Notes: generated by a model from the sequence alone, not told the origin. DNA of 64,000 bases from Bradyrhizobium sp. 200 (GCF_023100945.1 NZ_CP064689.1:3702001-3766000), one strand, 5' to 3'; counted from the stretch's first letter, positions 17,333 to 26,292 are shown. Numbers and translations are program-made.

Positions 17333-18244
17333 CTATCGCTTTCGCCGGCGTGTCTCGGGGCGATATCGCACATGGTCGACCAGCGCGCGCAGCTTGGGCG
17401 GAAGATTTCGGCGGTCCGCGAAATAGAGGAAGAAGCCCTGGAAGGGTGGGCAGTACTGCTCCAGAAGCGGCACCAGCTCCCCTCGCTCGATATAGGGCCT
17501 GAAAGTCTCCTCCATGCCGAACGTCAGGCCGCCGCCGGCGCAGGCGGTTCGTACCATGACCCACATGTCATTGGTCGTGATCCTGGGGTTTACCGCGACG
17601 TCGAACTCGCGGCCATTCTCCTTAAACTCCCAGCGATACGGCGCCACCTCCGGCGCCGGTCGCCAGCCGATGCAGCAGTGCCGCGCAAGTTCGGACGGAT
17701 GAGATGGCGCTCCGAAGCGCTCCAAGTAGGACGGTGCGGCCACGACCATCTGGCGCTGATCGCCCGAGACCGGCACGGCAATCATGTCCTGCTCGATGAC
17801 TTCGCCGAGCCGAACGCCGGCATCGTAACCCTCGGCTACGATATCGAATTCCTCGTCTGTCACGGTGATATCGATCTGCACACCTGGATGAGCGTGCGTG
17901 AAGCTCGCAAGCAGCGGTCCGCAGATGAACCGCTCGGCGATCGAGGAAACGGCGAGCCGTAGCTGCCCTGTTGGCTTGGTGTCGCGGTCCTGAGCGGTAT
18001 CGAGTGCGTGTTCGACCTCTGCGATGGCTGGCGCGACGCGCCGGTGCAGTTGCATGCCGGCCTCCGTGAGGCTGACGCTGCGTGTCGTCCGCTGGACGAG
18101 GGCCACGCCCATCCGGTCTTCCATGCGTCGAATGGCCTGGCTCACCGCGGACCGGGTTACGCCCAGCCGCTCGGCGGCGCCGCGAAAGCTCTTTGCCTCT
18201 GCGACCGCAAGAAAAACGCCAACGAGATTGAGATCCAGCGCCAT
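17333..18244 (-). CDS. LysR-family transcriptional regulator
   Basis: A 303-residue LysR regulator: N-terminal winged HTH (FRGAAERLGVTRSAVSQAIRRME, residues about 20-42), linker helix, then the periplasmic-binding-protein-like effector domain. It is divergent from an aldo/keto reductase operon, with a candidate T-N11-A box beside its own start codon. It probably controls that operon in response to a small ligand. Confidence 0.9.
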   Translation of the reverse strand: MALDLNLVGVFLAVAEAKSFRGAAERLGVTRSAVSQAIRRMEDRMGVALVQRTTRSVSLTEAGMQLHRRVAPAIAEVEHALDTAQDRDTKPTGQLRLAVSSIAERFICGPLLASFTHAHPGVQIDITVTDEEFDIVAEGYDAGVRLGEVIEQDMIAVPVSGDQRQMVVAAPSYLERFGAPSHPSELARHCCIGWRPAPEVAPYRWEFKENGREFDVAVNPRITTNDMWVMVRTACAGGGLTFGMEETFRPYIERGELVPLLEQYCPPFQGFFLYFADRRNLPPKLRALVDHVRYRPETRRRKR

Positions 18245-18264
18245 TGGTTAGTTCAGCTTACCAA
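18244..18264. promoter_or_regulatory. candidate LysR box
   Basis: TTGGT, 11 bases, ACCAA: an inverted repeat with the T-N11-A layout of LysR sites. It touches the regulator's start codon, which fits autoregulation and control of the divergent operon. Confidence 0.5.
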
Positions 18265-18340
18265 GGTGGTCACGATTGGGCAAATTGTTTCACCTCTCGC
18301 TTCGTCGTATGTCCGCCTCCGACATGGAGGCAAAGACAAA

Positions 18341-19402
18341 ATGACGTCCCTTGATCACTACCGTCTGCTCGGCCGATCCGGCCTGCGCGTATCGCCAATC
18401 GCGCTCGGCACGATGACCTTTGGTCAGGACTGGGGCTGGGGCGCCGATGCGAGTGAGGCGCGCCGGATCTTCGATCTCTACATCGGTCAGGGCGGCAACT
18501 TCGTCGATACGGCCGTGAACTACACCGATGGCGCCTCCGAGCGCATCGTCGGCGAGTTCATCAGGGACAAGCGCGACCGCCTTGTGCTCGCAACCAAATT
18601 CACCATGGCGCGCGAGCCGGGCAACCCGAACTCGGGCGGCAACCACCGGCTCAACATGCTGCGCTCGGTGGAGCAGAGCCTGCGGCAGCTCGACACCGAC
18701 CGCATCGACCTGTTGTACCTGCACGGCTGGGATATGACCACGCAGCCCGATGAAGTGATGCGCGGGCTCGATGATCTCGTGCGCTCCGGCAAAATTCACT
18801 ACGTCGGCATCTGCAATACGCCGGCCTGGCGCATCTCACAGATGCAGACATCGGCCGATATGCGCGGCTGGTCACCCTTCGTGGCGCTGCAGATTGAGTA
18901 CAGCCTGATCGAGCGCACGGTCGAGCATGAGCTGATTCCGATGGCGGCCGCGCTCGGCATGGGCGTGCTGCCCTGGTCGCCGCTCGGCGGTGGCGTGCTG
19001 ACCGGCAAGTATGCCAGGTCCGATGTCGCGGACTCGCGCGACGCGGGCATCTCGATGACGCGCAGGGGTGTCATTGCATCGTCCGGCCATCTCAATGAAC
19101 GGTCGATCGAAATCGCCGATCTCGTGCGCACTGTGGCCGAAGAGGTTGGCGCGACGCCGTCGCAGGTAGCGATCGCCTGGACGCTCTTGAACCCCGCGGT
19201 CACGTCACCTGTCATGGGCGCGCGCACATTGGCCCAGGCGAAAGACAATCTCGGCGCCCTCGAGGTCGCACTGTCGCCGGAGCATGTCGATCGGCTCAAC
19301 CAGGCGAGCGCGCCGGATCCGATCTTTCCCGGCCGCTTCGTGGGCCGTCCCATGGTTCAGCAGCTCATCTTCGGCGGCGCATCCGTCGCCCGGCGGGATT
19401 GA
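18341..19402 (+). CDS. aldo/keto reductase
   Basis: A 353-residue NADPH-dependent aldo/keto reductase with the full tetrad D56 (FVDTAVNY), Y61, K86 (LATKF) and H128 (LYLHGWD). The cytoplasmic TIM barrel reduces an aldehyde or ketone of unknown identity. GGAGG lies 9-13 bases before the ATG. First gene of a small operon (AKR, NTF2-like, Atu4866-like) divergent from the LysR regulator. Confidence 0.92.
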   Translation: MTSLDHYRLLGRSGLRVSPIALGTMTFGQDWGWGADASEARRIFDLYIGQGGNFVDTAVNYTDGASERIVGEFIRDKRDRLVLATKFTMAREPGNPNSGGNHRLNMLRSVEQSLRQLDTDRIDLLYLHGWDMTTQPDEVMRGLDDLVRSGKIHYVGICNTPAWRISQMQTSADMRGWSPFVALQIEYSLIERTVEHELIPMAAALGMGVLPWSPLGGGVLTGKYARSDVADSRDAGISMTRRGVIASSGHLNERSIEIADLVRTVAEEVGATPSQVAIAWTLLNPAVTSPVMGARTLAQAKDNLGALEVALSPEHVDRLNQASAPDPIFPGRFVGRPMVQQLIFGGASVARRD

Positions 19403-19489
19403 ACGCAAGTCGACGCAAAGTGCATCAGCGCGAGCCGTGGCGGTATTGCAACGATCGCTCTGGGAAGAAGAGCAGAACAGGAGAGATTC

Positions 19490-20005
19490 ATGAGAGCCAT
19501 GGCAAATCGCGCACTCGCATGGTGCTTGTGCGCCGCGATGTTCACCGCTTCCAGCCTGACCACGGCTGCCCCCTGCGGCCAGTCGAGCACGACTGAAGAT
19601 GATAACAAGCGAGTCGTCACCGAAGCCTTTCATCGCTGGGCAGCCGGCGGAACGTCGTTCTTCAACGATATGCTCGCCGAGAATGTCGTCTGGAGGGTCA
19701 AAGGATCGGGTCCCAGCGCCGGTGAATTCCAGGGTCGCGAGACCTTCCTGGAGCGCGCGGTCCGTCCATTCGCGACGAGATTGTCCACTTTCGTCCGTCC
19801 GACGGCCGTTCGGGTCTGGGCCGACGGGGACCATGTGATCGCTCAGTGGGAGGGGAGCGGTGTGGCCCGCGACGGCAGGGGCTATACCAACAGCTACGCC
19901 TGGATCTTTCGCATGCACGACGGAAAGGCGACTGACGTGACGGCCTTTCTCGACCTCGCCCCATATGACGATGTGCTGCGACGCATTCCTGCGCCCGCGA
20001 AGTAA
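19490..20005 (+). CDS. exported NTF2/SnoaL-like protein
   Basis: A 171-residue protein with a signal peptide (ALAWCLCAAMFTASSLTTAA) and an NTF2-like cone fold (NKRVVTEAFHRWAAGG, NVVWRVKGSGP, YAWIFRMHDGK). It could be a small hydrolase/isomerase-like or ligand-binding protein in the periplasm. AGGAG precedes the start. It belongs to the aldo/keto reductase operon. Confidence 0.8.
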   Translation: MRAMANRALAWCLCAAMFTASSLTTAAPCGQSSTTEDDNKRVVTEAFHRWAAGGTSFFNDMLAENVVWRVKGSGPSAGEFQGRETFLERAVRPFATRLSTFVRPTAVRVWADGDHVIAQWEGSGVARDGRGYTNSYAWIFRMHDGKATDVTAFLDLAPYDDVLRRIPAPAK

Positions 20006-20035
20006 GGCGTCGGCCGATCACTGGAGGAAGGCGAG

Positions 20036-20407
20036 ATGAAGCGTCGACCCGTCACGATATCCGCCCTGATACTGGGATCGCTTTATGTCATCGGACCGTC
20101 GATCGCGGTCGCTTCCAGCGAGGTATCAACAGACAGCAAACCCGAGCAGCGATCCATGGAGAACAAGATGACGCAGCATCCCTATGTTGGCATGTGGGTG
20201 ACCGATGGCGGCCACATTCGCCATGAGCTTCTTGCGAACGGTCGCTACGACGAGGCCCGCGGCACGCGCAGGACCGCCTATCAGGGGCGCTACGAGATCA
20301 AGGGCAATCACATCGACTATTGGGATGACACTGGTTTTACCGCTGACGGCACGTTCGTTGACGAGAATACGCTCCATCACGGCGGCATGATCTTCCGCCG
20401 CCAGTAA
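20036..20407 (+). CDS. exported Atu4866-like protein
   Basis: A 123-residue protein with an N-terminal signal peptide and a beta-rich domain (VGMWVTDGGHIRHELLANGRYDEARG through GGMIFRRQ) that matches the Atu4866 family as I recall it. Function unknown. GGAGGAAGGCGAG before the ATG is an excellent ribosome site. Third gene of the LysR-controlled operon. Confidence 0.78.
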   Translation: MKRRPVTISALILGSLYVIGPSIAVASSEVSTDSKPEQRSMENKMTQHPYVGMWVTDGGHIRHELLANGRYDEARGTRRTAYQGRYEIKGNHIDYWDDTGFTADGTFVDENTLHHGGMIFRRQ

Positions 20408-20500
20408 CGTCTACTCCTTCCGGCATAATGTCTGCAGGATAGCCGCAGCCCTCCGTTCGATCTCCACGGTGAATTGATTCCGTCGATCGTGCGTTTCCCC

Positions 20501-21034
20501 TCAATCTCGCGACATCTTCGCAAGCCGCTTGATCAGGCGCTCGCGCTTGAGGCGGGACAGCCGCTTGATCAGGCGCTCGCGCTTGAGGCGGGACAGCCGC
20601 TTGATCCAGAACAGGCCGTTGAGCTGATCGATCTCATGCTGGTGACAGACGGCGCGCAGGCCCTTTGATTCCTCGGTCTTTAGGTTGCCGTGGACGTCGT
20701 GATAGCTGATCCGGACACGCGCATGACGCTCTATGTCGTCGTTGACGCCGGGCATCGAGACGCTGCCTTCCTGATGCAGGATCGTCTCCGGCGAGGCCCA
20801 AACGATCTCCGGATTGACATAGGTCCGCGCGCCATCGATGGGGTCGAGGTCGAGCACCACCACCCGCAGGGAAACGCCAATATGCGGCGCGGTGATCCCG
20901 ATACCGGGCGCGGCGTGCATCGTCTCGAGCAGATCGCTGGCAAGATCACGCAGTGCGCTGTCAAACACGGTCACGGGCTGCGCCGGGAGCTCAAGCCGAG
21001 GGTCGGGATAGCGAACGATGGGACGGATGGTCAT
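20501..21034 (-). CDS. peptide-deformylase-like protein with altered metal site
   Basis: A 177-residue protein of the polypeptide deformylase family. All three family motifs are present but changed. Motif 1 reads GIGITAPH (Gln replaced by H51), motif 2 EGSVS (metal Cys replaced by S91), and motif 3 HEIDQ (second metal His replaced by Q137). H133 and E134 remain. With two of three ligands gone it probably does not deformylate like Def; another activity or a pseudoenzyme is possible. The start at 21034 matches the family N-terminus (IRPIVRYPDPRL). The C-terminus contains a tandem repeat (20523-20606). Confidence 0.8.
   Translation of the reverse strand: MTIRPIVRYPDPRLELPAQPVTVFDSALRDLASDLLETMHAAPGIGITAPHIGVSLRVVVLDLDPIDGARTYVNPEIVWASPETILHQEGSVSMPGVNDDIERHARVRISYHDVHGNLKTEESKGLRAVCHQHEIDQLNGLFWIKRLSRLKRERLIKRLSRLKRERLIKRLAKMSRD
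20523..20606. repeat. 36 bp in-frame tandem repeat, 2.3 copies
   Basis: Two identical 36 base units (20523-20558, 20559-20594) and a 12 base partial. Each adds twelve residues of a basic helix (RLSRLKRERLIK) to the deformylase-like protein. Exact identity of the units suggests a recent duplication and likely length variation between strains. Confidence 0.9.
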
Positions 21035-21121
21035 GATCTGGTTGGCATATGGGCGCGGAATTTGTCCGACCAGAGCGGGATGATTTTTTTCGATCCCGCT
21101 CTGCCTTTTCCGGATCATGCC

Positions 21122-21589
21122 CTAAGCCGGGAAGAACTGATAATCGACCAGGATCCGGCCTTCGTCGTCGATGATCAGAAACTCCAACCCCCTGACTAGC
21201 ACGGTGTCACCATTGGCGGGTAGCATCTCCCAATGGAACGTCACGACATTGTGCAGGCGGCGAGCGCCGGGCGCTGCGCGAAATCTGTTGCCATCGTCCC
21301 TGACATTCCTTTCGTGCGATCCCCGGACCCGCTTCTCCAGCTCCTCATAGCCCCGGGCCTGCCGGCCTTCGACGAAGTGCTGGCCATTTGGCACCCAGAG
21401 CGCCGATATGGCGTTCCGCCTGCGCGTCTCGTCGGCTTCATTCCATACGGCAACATATCGGTCGGCTAGCGTCTGTGGGTCGAGCATTGCTTTGTCTCCA
21501 ATTGGCGATCTGGCGTTCTGGGCGAGAGCAGGGATCGCAAGCACTGCGCTCATCAGAAGTGCGAGCAGGTAGTGATCAATCCTGGGCAT
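21122..21589 (-). CDS. exported SnoaL/NTF2-like protein
   Basis: A 155-residue protein with a signal peptide (LLALLMSAVLAIPALA) and an NTF2-like fold (LADRYVAVWNEADETRR, VVTFHWEML, RGLEFLIIDDEGRI). Role unknown. GAGGTGG precedes the start. It is divergent from the XRE-MmyB regulator, with two matched operators in between, and is the likely target of that regulator. Confidence 0.8.
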   Translation of the reverse strand: MPRIDHYLLALLMSAVLAIPALAQNARSPIGDKAMLDPQTLADRYVAVWNEADETRRRNAISALWVPNGQHFVEGRQARGYEELEKRVRGSHERNVRDDGNRFRAAPGARRLHNVVTFHWEMLPANGDTVLVRGLEFLIIDDEGRILVDYQFFPA

Positions 21590-21669
21590 GTTCCACCTCG
21601 AAGTTTTTCGGTCTCAAGTTCGAACCAAAGCCCCGCGCCAGCATTCGCCTGGGCGTCAGCCGAAATCGA

Positions 21670-21684
21670 TGACCTCGCAGGTCA
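21670..21684. promoter_or_regulatory. XRE-MmyB operator 1
   Basis: TGACCTCGCAGGTCA: perfect 6 bp arms around CGC, in the divergent promoter region. A second copy lies 42 bp away. Confidence 0.7.
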
Positions 21685-21711
21685 AAAAGCAGCGCTTCCG
21701 TGCAGGCAACT

Positions 21712-21726
21712 TGACCTCCGAGGTCA
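21712..21726. promoter_or_regulatory. XRE-MmyB operator 2
   Basis: TGACCTCCGAGGTCA: the same perfect arms around CCG. The 42 bp centre-to-centre distance is four helical turns, so both sites face the same side. Confidence 0.7.
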
Positions 21727-21761
21727 TTGAGAACGGCCGGGCCGGAGGCTAGGCTCGCGCG

Positions 21762-22604
21762 ATGAATGCCTATCAGCTTCCTTTCGGCATCCTTCTTCGG
21801 CGTTGGCGCGAGCGGCGGCGCATGACGCAGGCCGACCTCGCCCACGTAGCGGAGAGTTCGACCAGGCATCTGTCTTGTCTCGAGACCGGCAGGTCGCAGC
21901 CCAGTCGTGAAATGATCATGCGACTTGCCGAGCATCTGGGTTTGCCGCTTCGCGACCAGAACAAGCTGCTGCTCGCCGCGGGCTTCGCGCCCGCCTTCCA
22001 GGAGCGCGCGCTGGAGGAACTGGAGGCGGCAAAGAGCGCCATTGAGAGTGTGCTGAGGGCCCACACGCCATATCCGGCCTTCGCGGTCGATCGGCACTGG
22101 AACGTGGTGCTGTCGAATTCGGCGCTTCCGCAACTTTACGAAGGCTGTTCGGCAGAGCTCTTGAAGAAGCCTGTCAACGCCATGCGTCTCATCCTGCATC
22201 CGGCTGGAATGGGGCCGCGCATCGTGAACTTCGGTCAATGGCGCGCGCATTCATTGAGCGTTCTTCGCCAACAGATCGAAACGGGGGCCGATCCGGTGAT
22301 CCAGCGGTTGCATGCGGAAATAGCGGCTTACCCCGTTCCACCCAACTCCGAACCGCTCGGTGGCTTCGAGGCCAGGCTGCATCTGGCAACGCCACTTCGT
22401 ATCGCGACGCGCCTGGGGACGGTGTCATTCCTCAACACCGTAACCGTTTTCGGCACTCCCAATGATGTGACGCTGGCCGAGCTCGCGCTGGAAATGCTCT
22501 TTCCTGCCGATAACAGGACAATTGAGATTGCGAGAGACATGGTGCGGGAGCAAGTCCAGCTAAACAACACGCCCAGCGGCGAGGCTCGCTTGTTCGCGAC
22601 TTAG
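21762..22604 (+). CDS. XRE-family regulator with MmyB-type ligand-binding domain
   Basis: A 280-residue regulator. The N-terminal HTH (MTQADLAHVAESSTRHLSCLE, about residues 21-41) is joined to a C-terminal MmyB-like domain (YPAFAVDRHWNVVLSN, then NAMRLILHPAG). The MmyB domain is PAS-like and binds a small ligand, perhaps a fatty acid. It probably represses the divergent exported protein and itself through two TGACCT-N3-AGGTCA operators. Confidence 0.9.
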   Translation: MNAYQLPFGILLRRWRERRRMTQADLAHVAESSTRHLSCLETGRSQPSREMIMRLAEHLGLPLRDQNKLLLAAGFAPAFQERALEELEAAKSAIESVLRAHTPYPAFAVDRHWNVVLSNSALPQLYEGCSAELLKKPVNAMRLILHPAGMGPRIVNFGQWRAHSLSVLRQQIETGADPVIQRLHAEIAAYPVPPNSEPLGGFEARLHLATPLRIATRLGTVSFLNTVTVFGTPNDVTLAELALEMLFPADNRTIEIARDMVREQVQLNNTPSGEARLFAT

Positions 22605-22613
22605 CCAATAGAG

Positions 22614-22635
22614 CGGAATAGAGTTGCGTATTCCG
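22614..22635. repeat. short palindrome between convergent genes
   Basis: CGGAATA, 8 bases, TATTCCG. Perfect 7 bp stem, no U-tract. Shared with 8377-8398, so it is more likely a dispersed repeat than a dedicated terminator. Confidence 0.5.
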
Positions 22636-22666
22636 TCAAACGGGTATCGCCGGTGCAACGAGCCGC

Positions 22667-23149
22667 TTACCGTCCGTAAAGCCGTTCATCCCACCACACC
22701 GGCTCGGGCAGGGTGTGCGTGATGCCCTTGGCATCCGGGTGCGCCGGGTTGATCAGAAAGTTACGCTCCAGCCTTGCGGGTATGGACGGGACCATCAAGA
22801 GCGCCGAGCGTTTCTCCTCGCACCATTTCTGGCCGAAGGTCTTGCAGATCGTCTCGTTGCGCGAATCCCAGCCGGGATGCGCCGCGGTCTGGAAAATTTC
22901 ATACGGGACACCGTTCGGGATCGTGATCTCGATGAAGTGCTGATTGACGGGCATCACCAGATTGGTGTGCACCAGCTTTTCCAGGAGCGCGGTGGAATAG
23001 TGCTCAGCGGTGTAGATGACCGGGCTCGTATGCGTGTTCCAGCGTCCGGGATAGAGGCGGGCGCCTTCGGCATCATAGATCGGGAAGGTGCCGTCCGGGT
23101 CCCCGATGCGATAGCATTTCAGGACCCGGTCGCTCTTCTGAACGCTCAT
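22667..23149 (-). CDS. RES-domain toxin
   Basis: A 160-residue RES-family toxin. Known members degrade NAD+ or ADP-ribosylate a target. The three name-giving positions are visible: R in CYRIG near the N-terminus, E in YTAEHYSTAL, and S in SALLMVPS. Its start overlaps the antitoxin stop (ATGA), giving coupled translation. It forms a type II pair with the DUF2384 protein upstream. Confidence 0.9.
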   Translation of the reverse strand: MSVQKSDRVLKCYRIGDPDGTFPIYDAEGARLYPGRWNTHTSPVIYTAEHYSTALLEKLVHTNLVMPVNQHFIEITIPNGVPYEIFQTAAHPGWDSRNETICKTFGQKWCEEKRSALLMVPSIPARLERNFLINPAHPDAKGITHTLPEPVWWDERLYGR

Positions 23150-23580
23150 ACGCCGCCGCTATACGCCGCGCGGCCCATCAGGTTGATCACCGCATCTGCG
23201 CCGGGGCCGGTCGCGAGCGCCACTTCGAGCGGCGCCTTGTCGTCCAGCATCGGGTGCGGCCGCTCGAGAAAGTCGCGCACCTTGGCTTCGTCGCGGAAGA
23301 CATCGATCCCGAAGGCGAACACCTTGGCGACACGCGCGAGGCGGTCGCTTTCATCAATAGTCAAGAGCTGCTTCTGCTTGCGCCGGCGTTCCAGCGTCGG
23401 CTTGGGCACGACCCGATAGGTGAAGCGGCGGACATCGTTCGGGCTGACGCGGCCCGCGAATTTGTCCAGCGCCGAGACCGGCAGGCCCTTCTCGACGGAA
23501 TAGGCCAGCGTCAGCGTCGTCTCGGTGTTCTTCGGTTTGACGCCGAGAAGCTCGGCGGCGGTCGCGGCCTGGTAGCCCAT
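23146..23580 (-). CDS. Xre/MbcA/ParS-type (DUF2384) antitoxin
   Basis: A 144-residue antitoxin with an N-terminal Xre-like helical domain (AATAAELLGVK..TLAYSVEKGLPVSALDKFA) and the C-terminal DUF2384 toxin-binding part (VFAFGIDVFRDEAKVRDFLERPHPML). GGAGAG precedes the start at 23580; the longer start at 23634 would cover the operator. Should neutralise the RES toxin and autorepress. Confidence 0.9.
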   Translation of the reverse strand: MGYQAATAAELLGVKPKNTETTLTLAYSVEKGLPVSALDKFAGRVSPNDVRRFTYRVVPKPTLERRRKQKQLLTIDESDRLARVAKVFAFGIDVFRDEAKVRDFLERPHPMLDDKAPLEVALATGPGADAVINLMGRAAYSGGV

Positions 23581-23590
23581 GAAACTCTCC

Positions 23591-23626
23591 GCATCAGTTG
23601 AGGCAAAGATATGCCTCATATGAGGC
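23591..23626. promoter_or_regulatory. RES/Xre operator pair
   Basis: A perfect 14 bp palindrome GCCTCATATGAGGC at 23613-23626 and an imperfect copy GCATCAGTTGAGGC at 23591-23604, one or two turns apart, just upstream of the antitoxin start. Confidence 0.7.
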
Positions 23627-23727
23627 GAAGTCAAGGTGCGAAAGGGGGCGTCGACGGAAATACCCCGGCCGGAGCCGGCTCGTTACGCTATCGCCGACCT
23701 GTTTTTCCGAACCGCTCAGCCCCTGCT

Positions 23728-24429
23728 TCACGCATTTGCAATCCAGCCGCGCCAGGTAAAGGCGGCGTAGAACAATTCCACGTTCTGGAATCCGGCCTCA
23801 CGCAGAATTTGCGCGTCCTGTTCCGGGCTGAACAGGTTCAGGTGTGCGTCGACGGCGGCACGCGCATTGTTGGCCTGGTCCGGATCGGCGCCGGAGGCTA
23901 TCGCATAGGCGGCATAGCGCGACAGCCATCGCGCGCGCTCGGCCTCCTGCTGCGGAAAACTGGAATGGGCCGCGACAAAGGGCGCGCCGGGTCTAAGACG
24001 GCGGTGGATTTCCCTTGCCGTCCGCCGCCGTTCATCGACATCGAGGAAATGAAGCGTGAGCAGGCACGTGGCGGCATCGAACGGCCCATCGGGCGCGTCA
24101 TCGATATAACCCTGCTTCAGCTCCACGCGCACGTTGAACGGCCCGAGCGTCTGCTCGGCGAGCTTCAGCATTGCCAGCGCGGGATCGACGCCAACGAAGC
24201 TCCAGCGAGGCTCTGCCTCCGCCAATGCCTTCAATTCCAGGCCGCCACCGGCGCCAAGCACCAATACGCTGGCGTCCCGCGCCGTCTGTTCCGCCAGCAG
24301 GATGCCGGTCATGCGGTGAAGGTCCGCAAACCCGGGCACGAAGCGCGGCGGCCCATCCGCATAACGCCTCACCGCCTCGGGATCGGAGAAGCGGGCCAGC
24401 CAGGGCTGGACGGCTGCATCATCATGCAT
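23728..24429 (-). CDS. class I SAM-dependent methyltransferase
   Basis: A 233-residue methyltransferase. Motif I is [11 protein letters not shown], motif [11 protein letters not shown], and the LHFLD strand and RLRPGAPFV follow. Substrate unknown. Its start lies within the end of the Rrf2 gene (8 base overlap), so the two form one operon and the regulator likely controls its level. Confidence 0.85.
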   Translation of the reverse strand: MHDDAAVQPWLARFSDPEAVRRYADGPPRFVPGFADLHRMTGILLAEQTARDASVLVLGAGGGLELKALAEAEPRWSFVGVDPALAMLKLAEQTLGPFNVRVELKQGYIDDAPDGPFDAATCLLTLHFLDVDERRRTAREIHRRLRPGAPFVAAHSSFPQQEAERARWLSRYAAYAIASGADPDQANNARAAVDAHLNLFSPEQDAQILREAGFQNVELFYAAFTWRGWIANA

Positions 24430-24883
24430 GGGCGGTCTCCAGACGATGACGGTTGCGCCGGTCGCCCAGGCGCTTTTGAAAGTCGGCGCTCAACATCGCA
24501 AGCGTCACGTCACCCAGGCGCGACAGCAGCAGCGCCTCCGCATCGTCGAACGCCCGGTCGAGCGCAGCATTCACGGCCTGCTCGACAAGGCAGCCCGGTG
24601 CTTCCGTTCTGTTTCCTATCGCGAACAGCGAGGGCTGACCGAGCGCCTCATAGACATCCCGCAGCGATATCGTCGCGAGGTCGCGGGCGAGGGTCCATCC
24701 GCCGCCATGCCCTTTTTCCGATCGCACATAGCCCTGATCGCGCAGCCCGGACATGATCCGCCGGATCACCACGGGATTTGTATCCATGGCCTTTGCCAGC
24801 ACCTCTGACGTCACCGGCGCATCCCGCTCGGCCATATGGAGCAGGACGTGGAGCACGCCTGACAATCGACTGTCTCGTTTCAT
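24422..24883 (-). CDS. Rrf2-family transcriptional regulator
   Basis: A 153-residue Rrf2 regulator. The winged HTH includes [22 protein letters not shown] and [20 protein letters not shown]. Only one cysteine (PGCLVEQ) lies in the usual cluster region, so an iron-sulphur cluster of the IscR/NsrR type is unlikely. The start at 24883 is the family N-terminus ([17 protein letters not shown]). Its own operator overlaps the start codon. Confidence 0.88.
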   Translation of the reverse strand: MKRDSRLSGVLHVLLHMAERDAPVTSEVLAKAMDTNPVVIRRIMSGLRDQGYVRSEKGHGGGWTLARDLATISLRDVYEALGQPSLFAIGNRTEAPGCLVEQAVNAALDRAFDDAEALLLSRLGDVTLAMLSADFQKRLGDRRNRHRLETAHA

Positions 24884-24903
24884 GTAACTATCGATATTAC
24901 ATG
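24881..24903. promoter_or_regulatory. Rrf2 operator
   Basis: CATGTAA, 9 bases (CTATCGATA), TTACATG. Perfect 7 bp arms that include the start codon, so binding would block initiation; autorepression is likely. Confidence 0.65.
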
Positions 24904-25034
24904 ATTGGTCGACGGTCAAGAAACATTGCAACGCGTCACATCGCAAAAAAGTGAGCCAGCGGCGCTTCGACCTTGTCGGTTCCAGCCCATCCCGTTCGTC
25001 TTCCACGCAGAGAGCGCTACAGGGGAGATCAGGA

Positions 25035-26249
25035 ATGGAAAATTCTCGCTATCGCTGGGTCATCGTTGCGGCCGGGGGCTTGCTCGGCTGCGTCGCAATT
25101 GGCGGCATGTTTTCGCTGCCGGTGTTCCTGCAGCCGATTGCGCGGGATACCGGCTGGTCGGTCACCGGCATTTCCAGCGCCATGACCATCGGCTTCCTGG
25201 CGATGGCCTTCTCCAGCATGATCTGGGGCACCTTGTCCGACCGATTTGGGCCGCTGCCGGTGGTGTTGACTGGGTCGGTCGTGCTGGCGGTAAGCCTCGG
25301 GCTGGCCAGCCTTGCGACATCGCTGGTCGTATTTCAGTTCGTCTTCGGGCTGCTGGTCGGCGCCGCAACGGCAGCGATCTTTGCGCCGATGATGGCCTGC
25401 GTCACCGGCTGGTTCGATACGCATCGCAGCCTTGCGGTGTCGCTGGTTTCGGCCGGCATGGGCATGGCGCCGATGACCATGTCGCCGCTGGCCGCCTGGC
25501 TGGTCTCGAACCATGACTGGCGCACCTCGATGCAGATCGTAGCCCTTGTCGTCGCCGCGATCATGATCCCGGTCTCATTGCTGGTGCGCCGCGCGCCCGC
25601 ACTCGAGAGCGGGGCCTCCACGTCATCCGTCGATCCGTCGCAGCCGGACATGACGCTCGCGCAGGCGCTGCGCTCGCCGCAATTCATCATTTTGCTCGCG
25701 ACGAATTTCTTCTGTTGCGCAACCCACTCGGGCCCGATCATTCATACCGTGAGCTACGCCATCAGTTGCGGCATCCCGATGATCGCGGCCGTCACCATCT
25801 ACAGCATCGAGGGCCTCGCCGGGATGGGCGGCCGTATCGCCTTCGGCCTGCTCGGCGATCGCTTTGGCGCCAAGCGCGTGCTCGTGTTCGGCTTGCTGGC
25901 GCAGGCGTTCGGCGCACTCGGTTATGTCTTTGTGCGCGAGCTCGCCGCGTTCTATGCGGTCGCGGCGCTGTTCGGCTTCATCTATGCCGGCACCATGCCG
26001 CTCTATGCTGTTCTGGTGCGCGAAAACTTTCCGCTGCGGATGATGGGCACCGTGATCGGCGGCACGGCGATGGCCGGCAGCCTCGGCATGGCGACGGGCC
26101 CGCTCGCCGGCGGTCTGATCTACGATACGTTTGCCAGCTACGCCTGGCTCTATATCGGCTCCTGGATCATGGGGATCGGCGCGTTCCTGATCATCCTGAC
26201 GTTCAGGCCGATGCCGGCGGCGCGGGCTGCTGCGCCGGTACCGGCGTGA
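25035..26249 (+). CDS. MFS transporter
   Basis: A 404-residue inner-membrane transporter with about twelve hydrophobic segments and the MFS loop GTLSDRFG between TM2 and TM3, echoed by GLLGDRFG in the second half. Resembles oxalate/formate-antiporter-like or monocarboxylate MFS members; substrate unknown. AGGGGAG lies 11 bases before the ATG. Divergent from the Rrf2 unit, so the intergenic operator could also affect it. Confidence 0.9.
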   Translation: MENSRYRWVIVAAGGLLGCVAIGGMFSLPVFLQPIARDTGWSVTGISSAMTIGFLAMAFSSMIWGTLSDRFGPLPVVLTGSVVLAVSLGLASLATSLVVFQFVFGLLVGAATAAIFAPMMACVTGWFDTHRSLAVSLVSAGMGMAPMTMSPLAAWLVSNHDWRTSMQIVALVVAAIMIPVSLLVRRAPALESGASTSSVDPSQPDMTLAQALRSPQFIILLATNFFCCATHSGPIIHTVSYAISCGIPMIAAVTIYSIEGLAGMGGRIAFGLLGDRFGAKRVLVFGLLAQAFGALGYVFVRELAAFYAVAALFGFIYAGTMPLYAVLVRENFPLRMMGTVIGGTAMAGSLGMATGPLAGGLIYDTFASYAWLYIGSWIMGIGAFLIILTFRPMPAARAAAPVPA

Positions 26250-26292
26250 GGGTGTAGGTGTTGCATGGTGCGTCGCGCGCGGGATGCGTAGC

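Noticed and set aside
20523..20606. Possible CRISPR-like repeat
   Set aside because: Units are directly adjacent without spacers and are in frame inside a coding sequence; no cas genes nearby.
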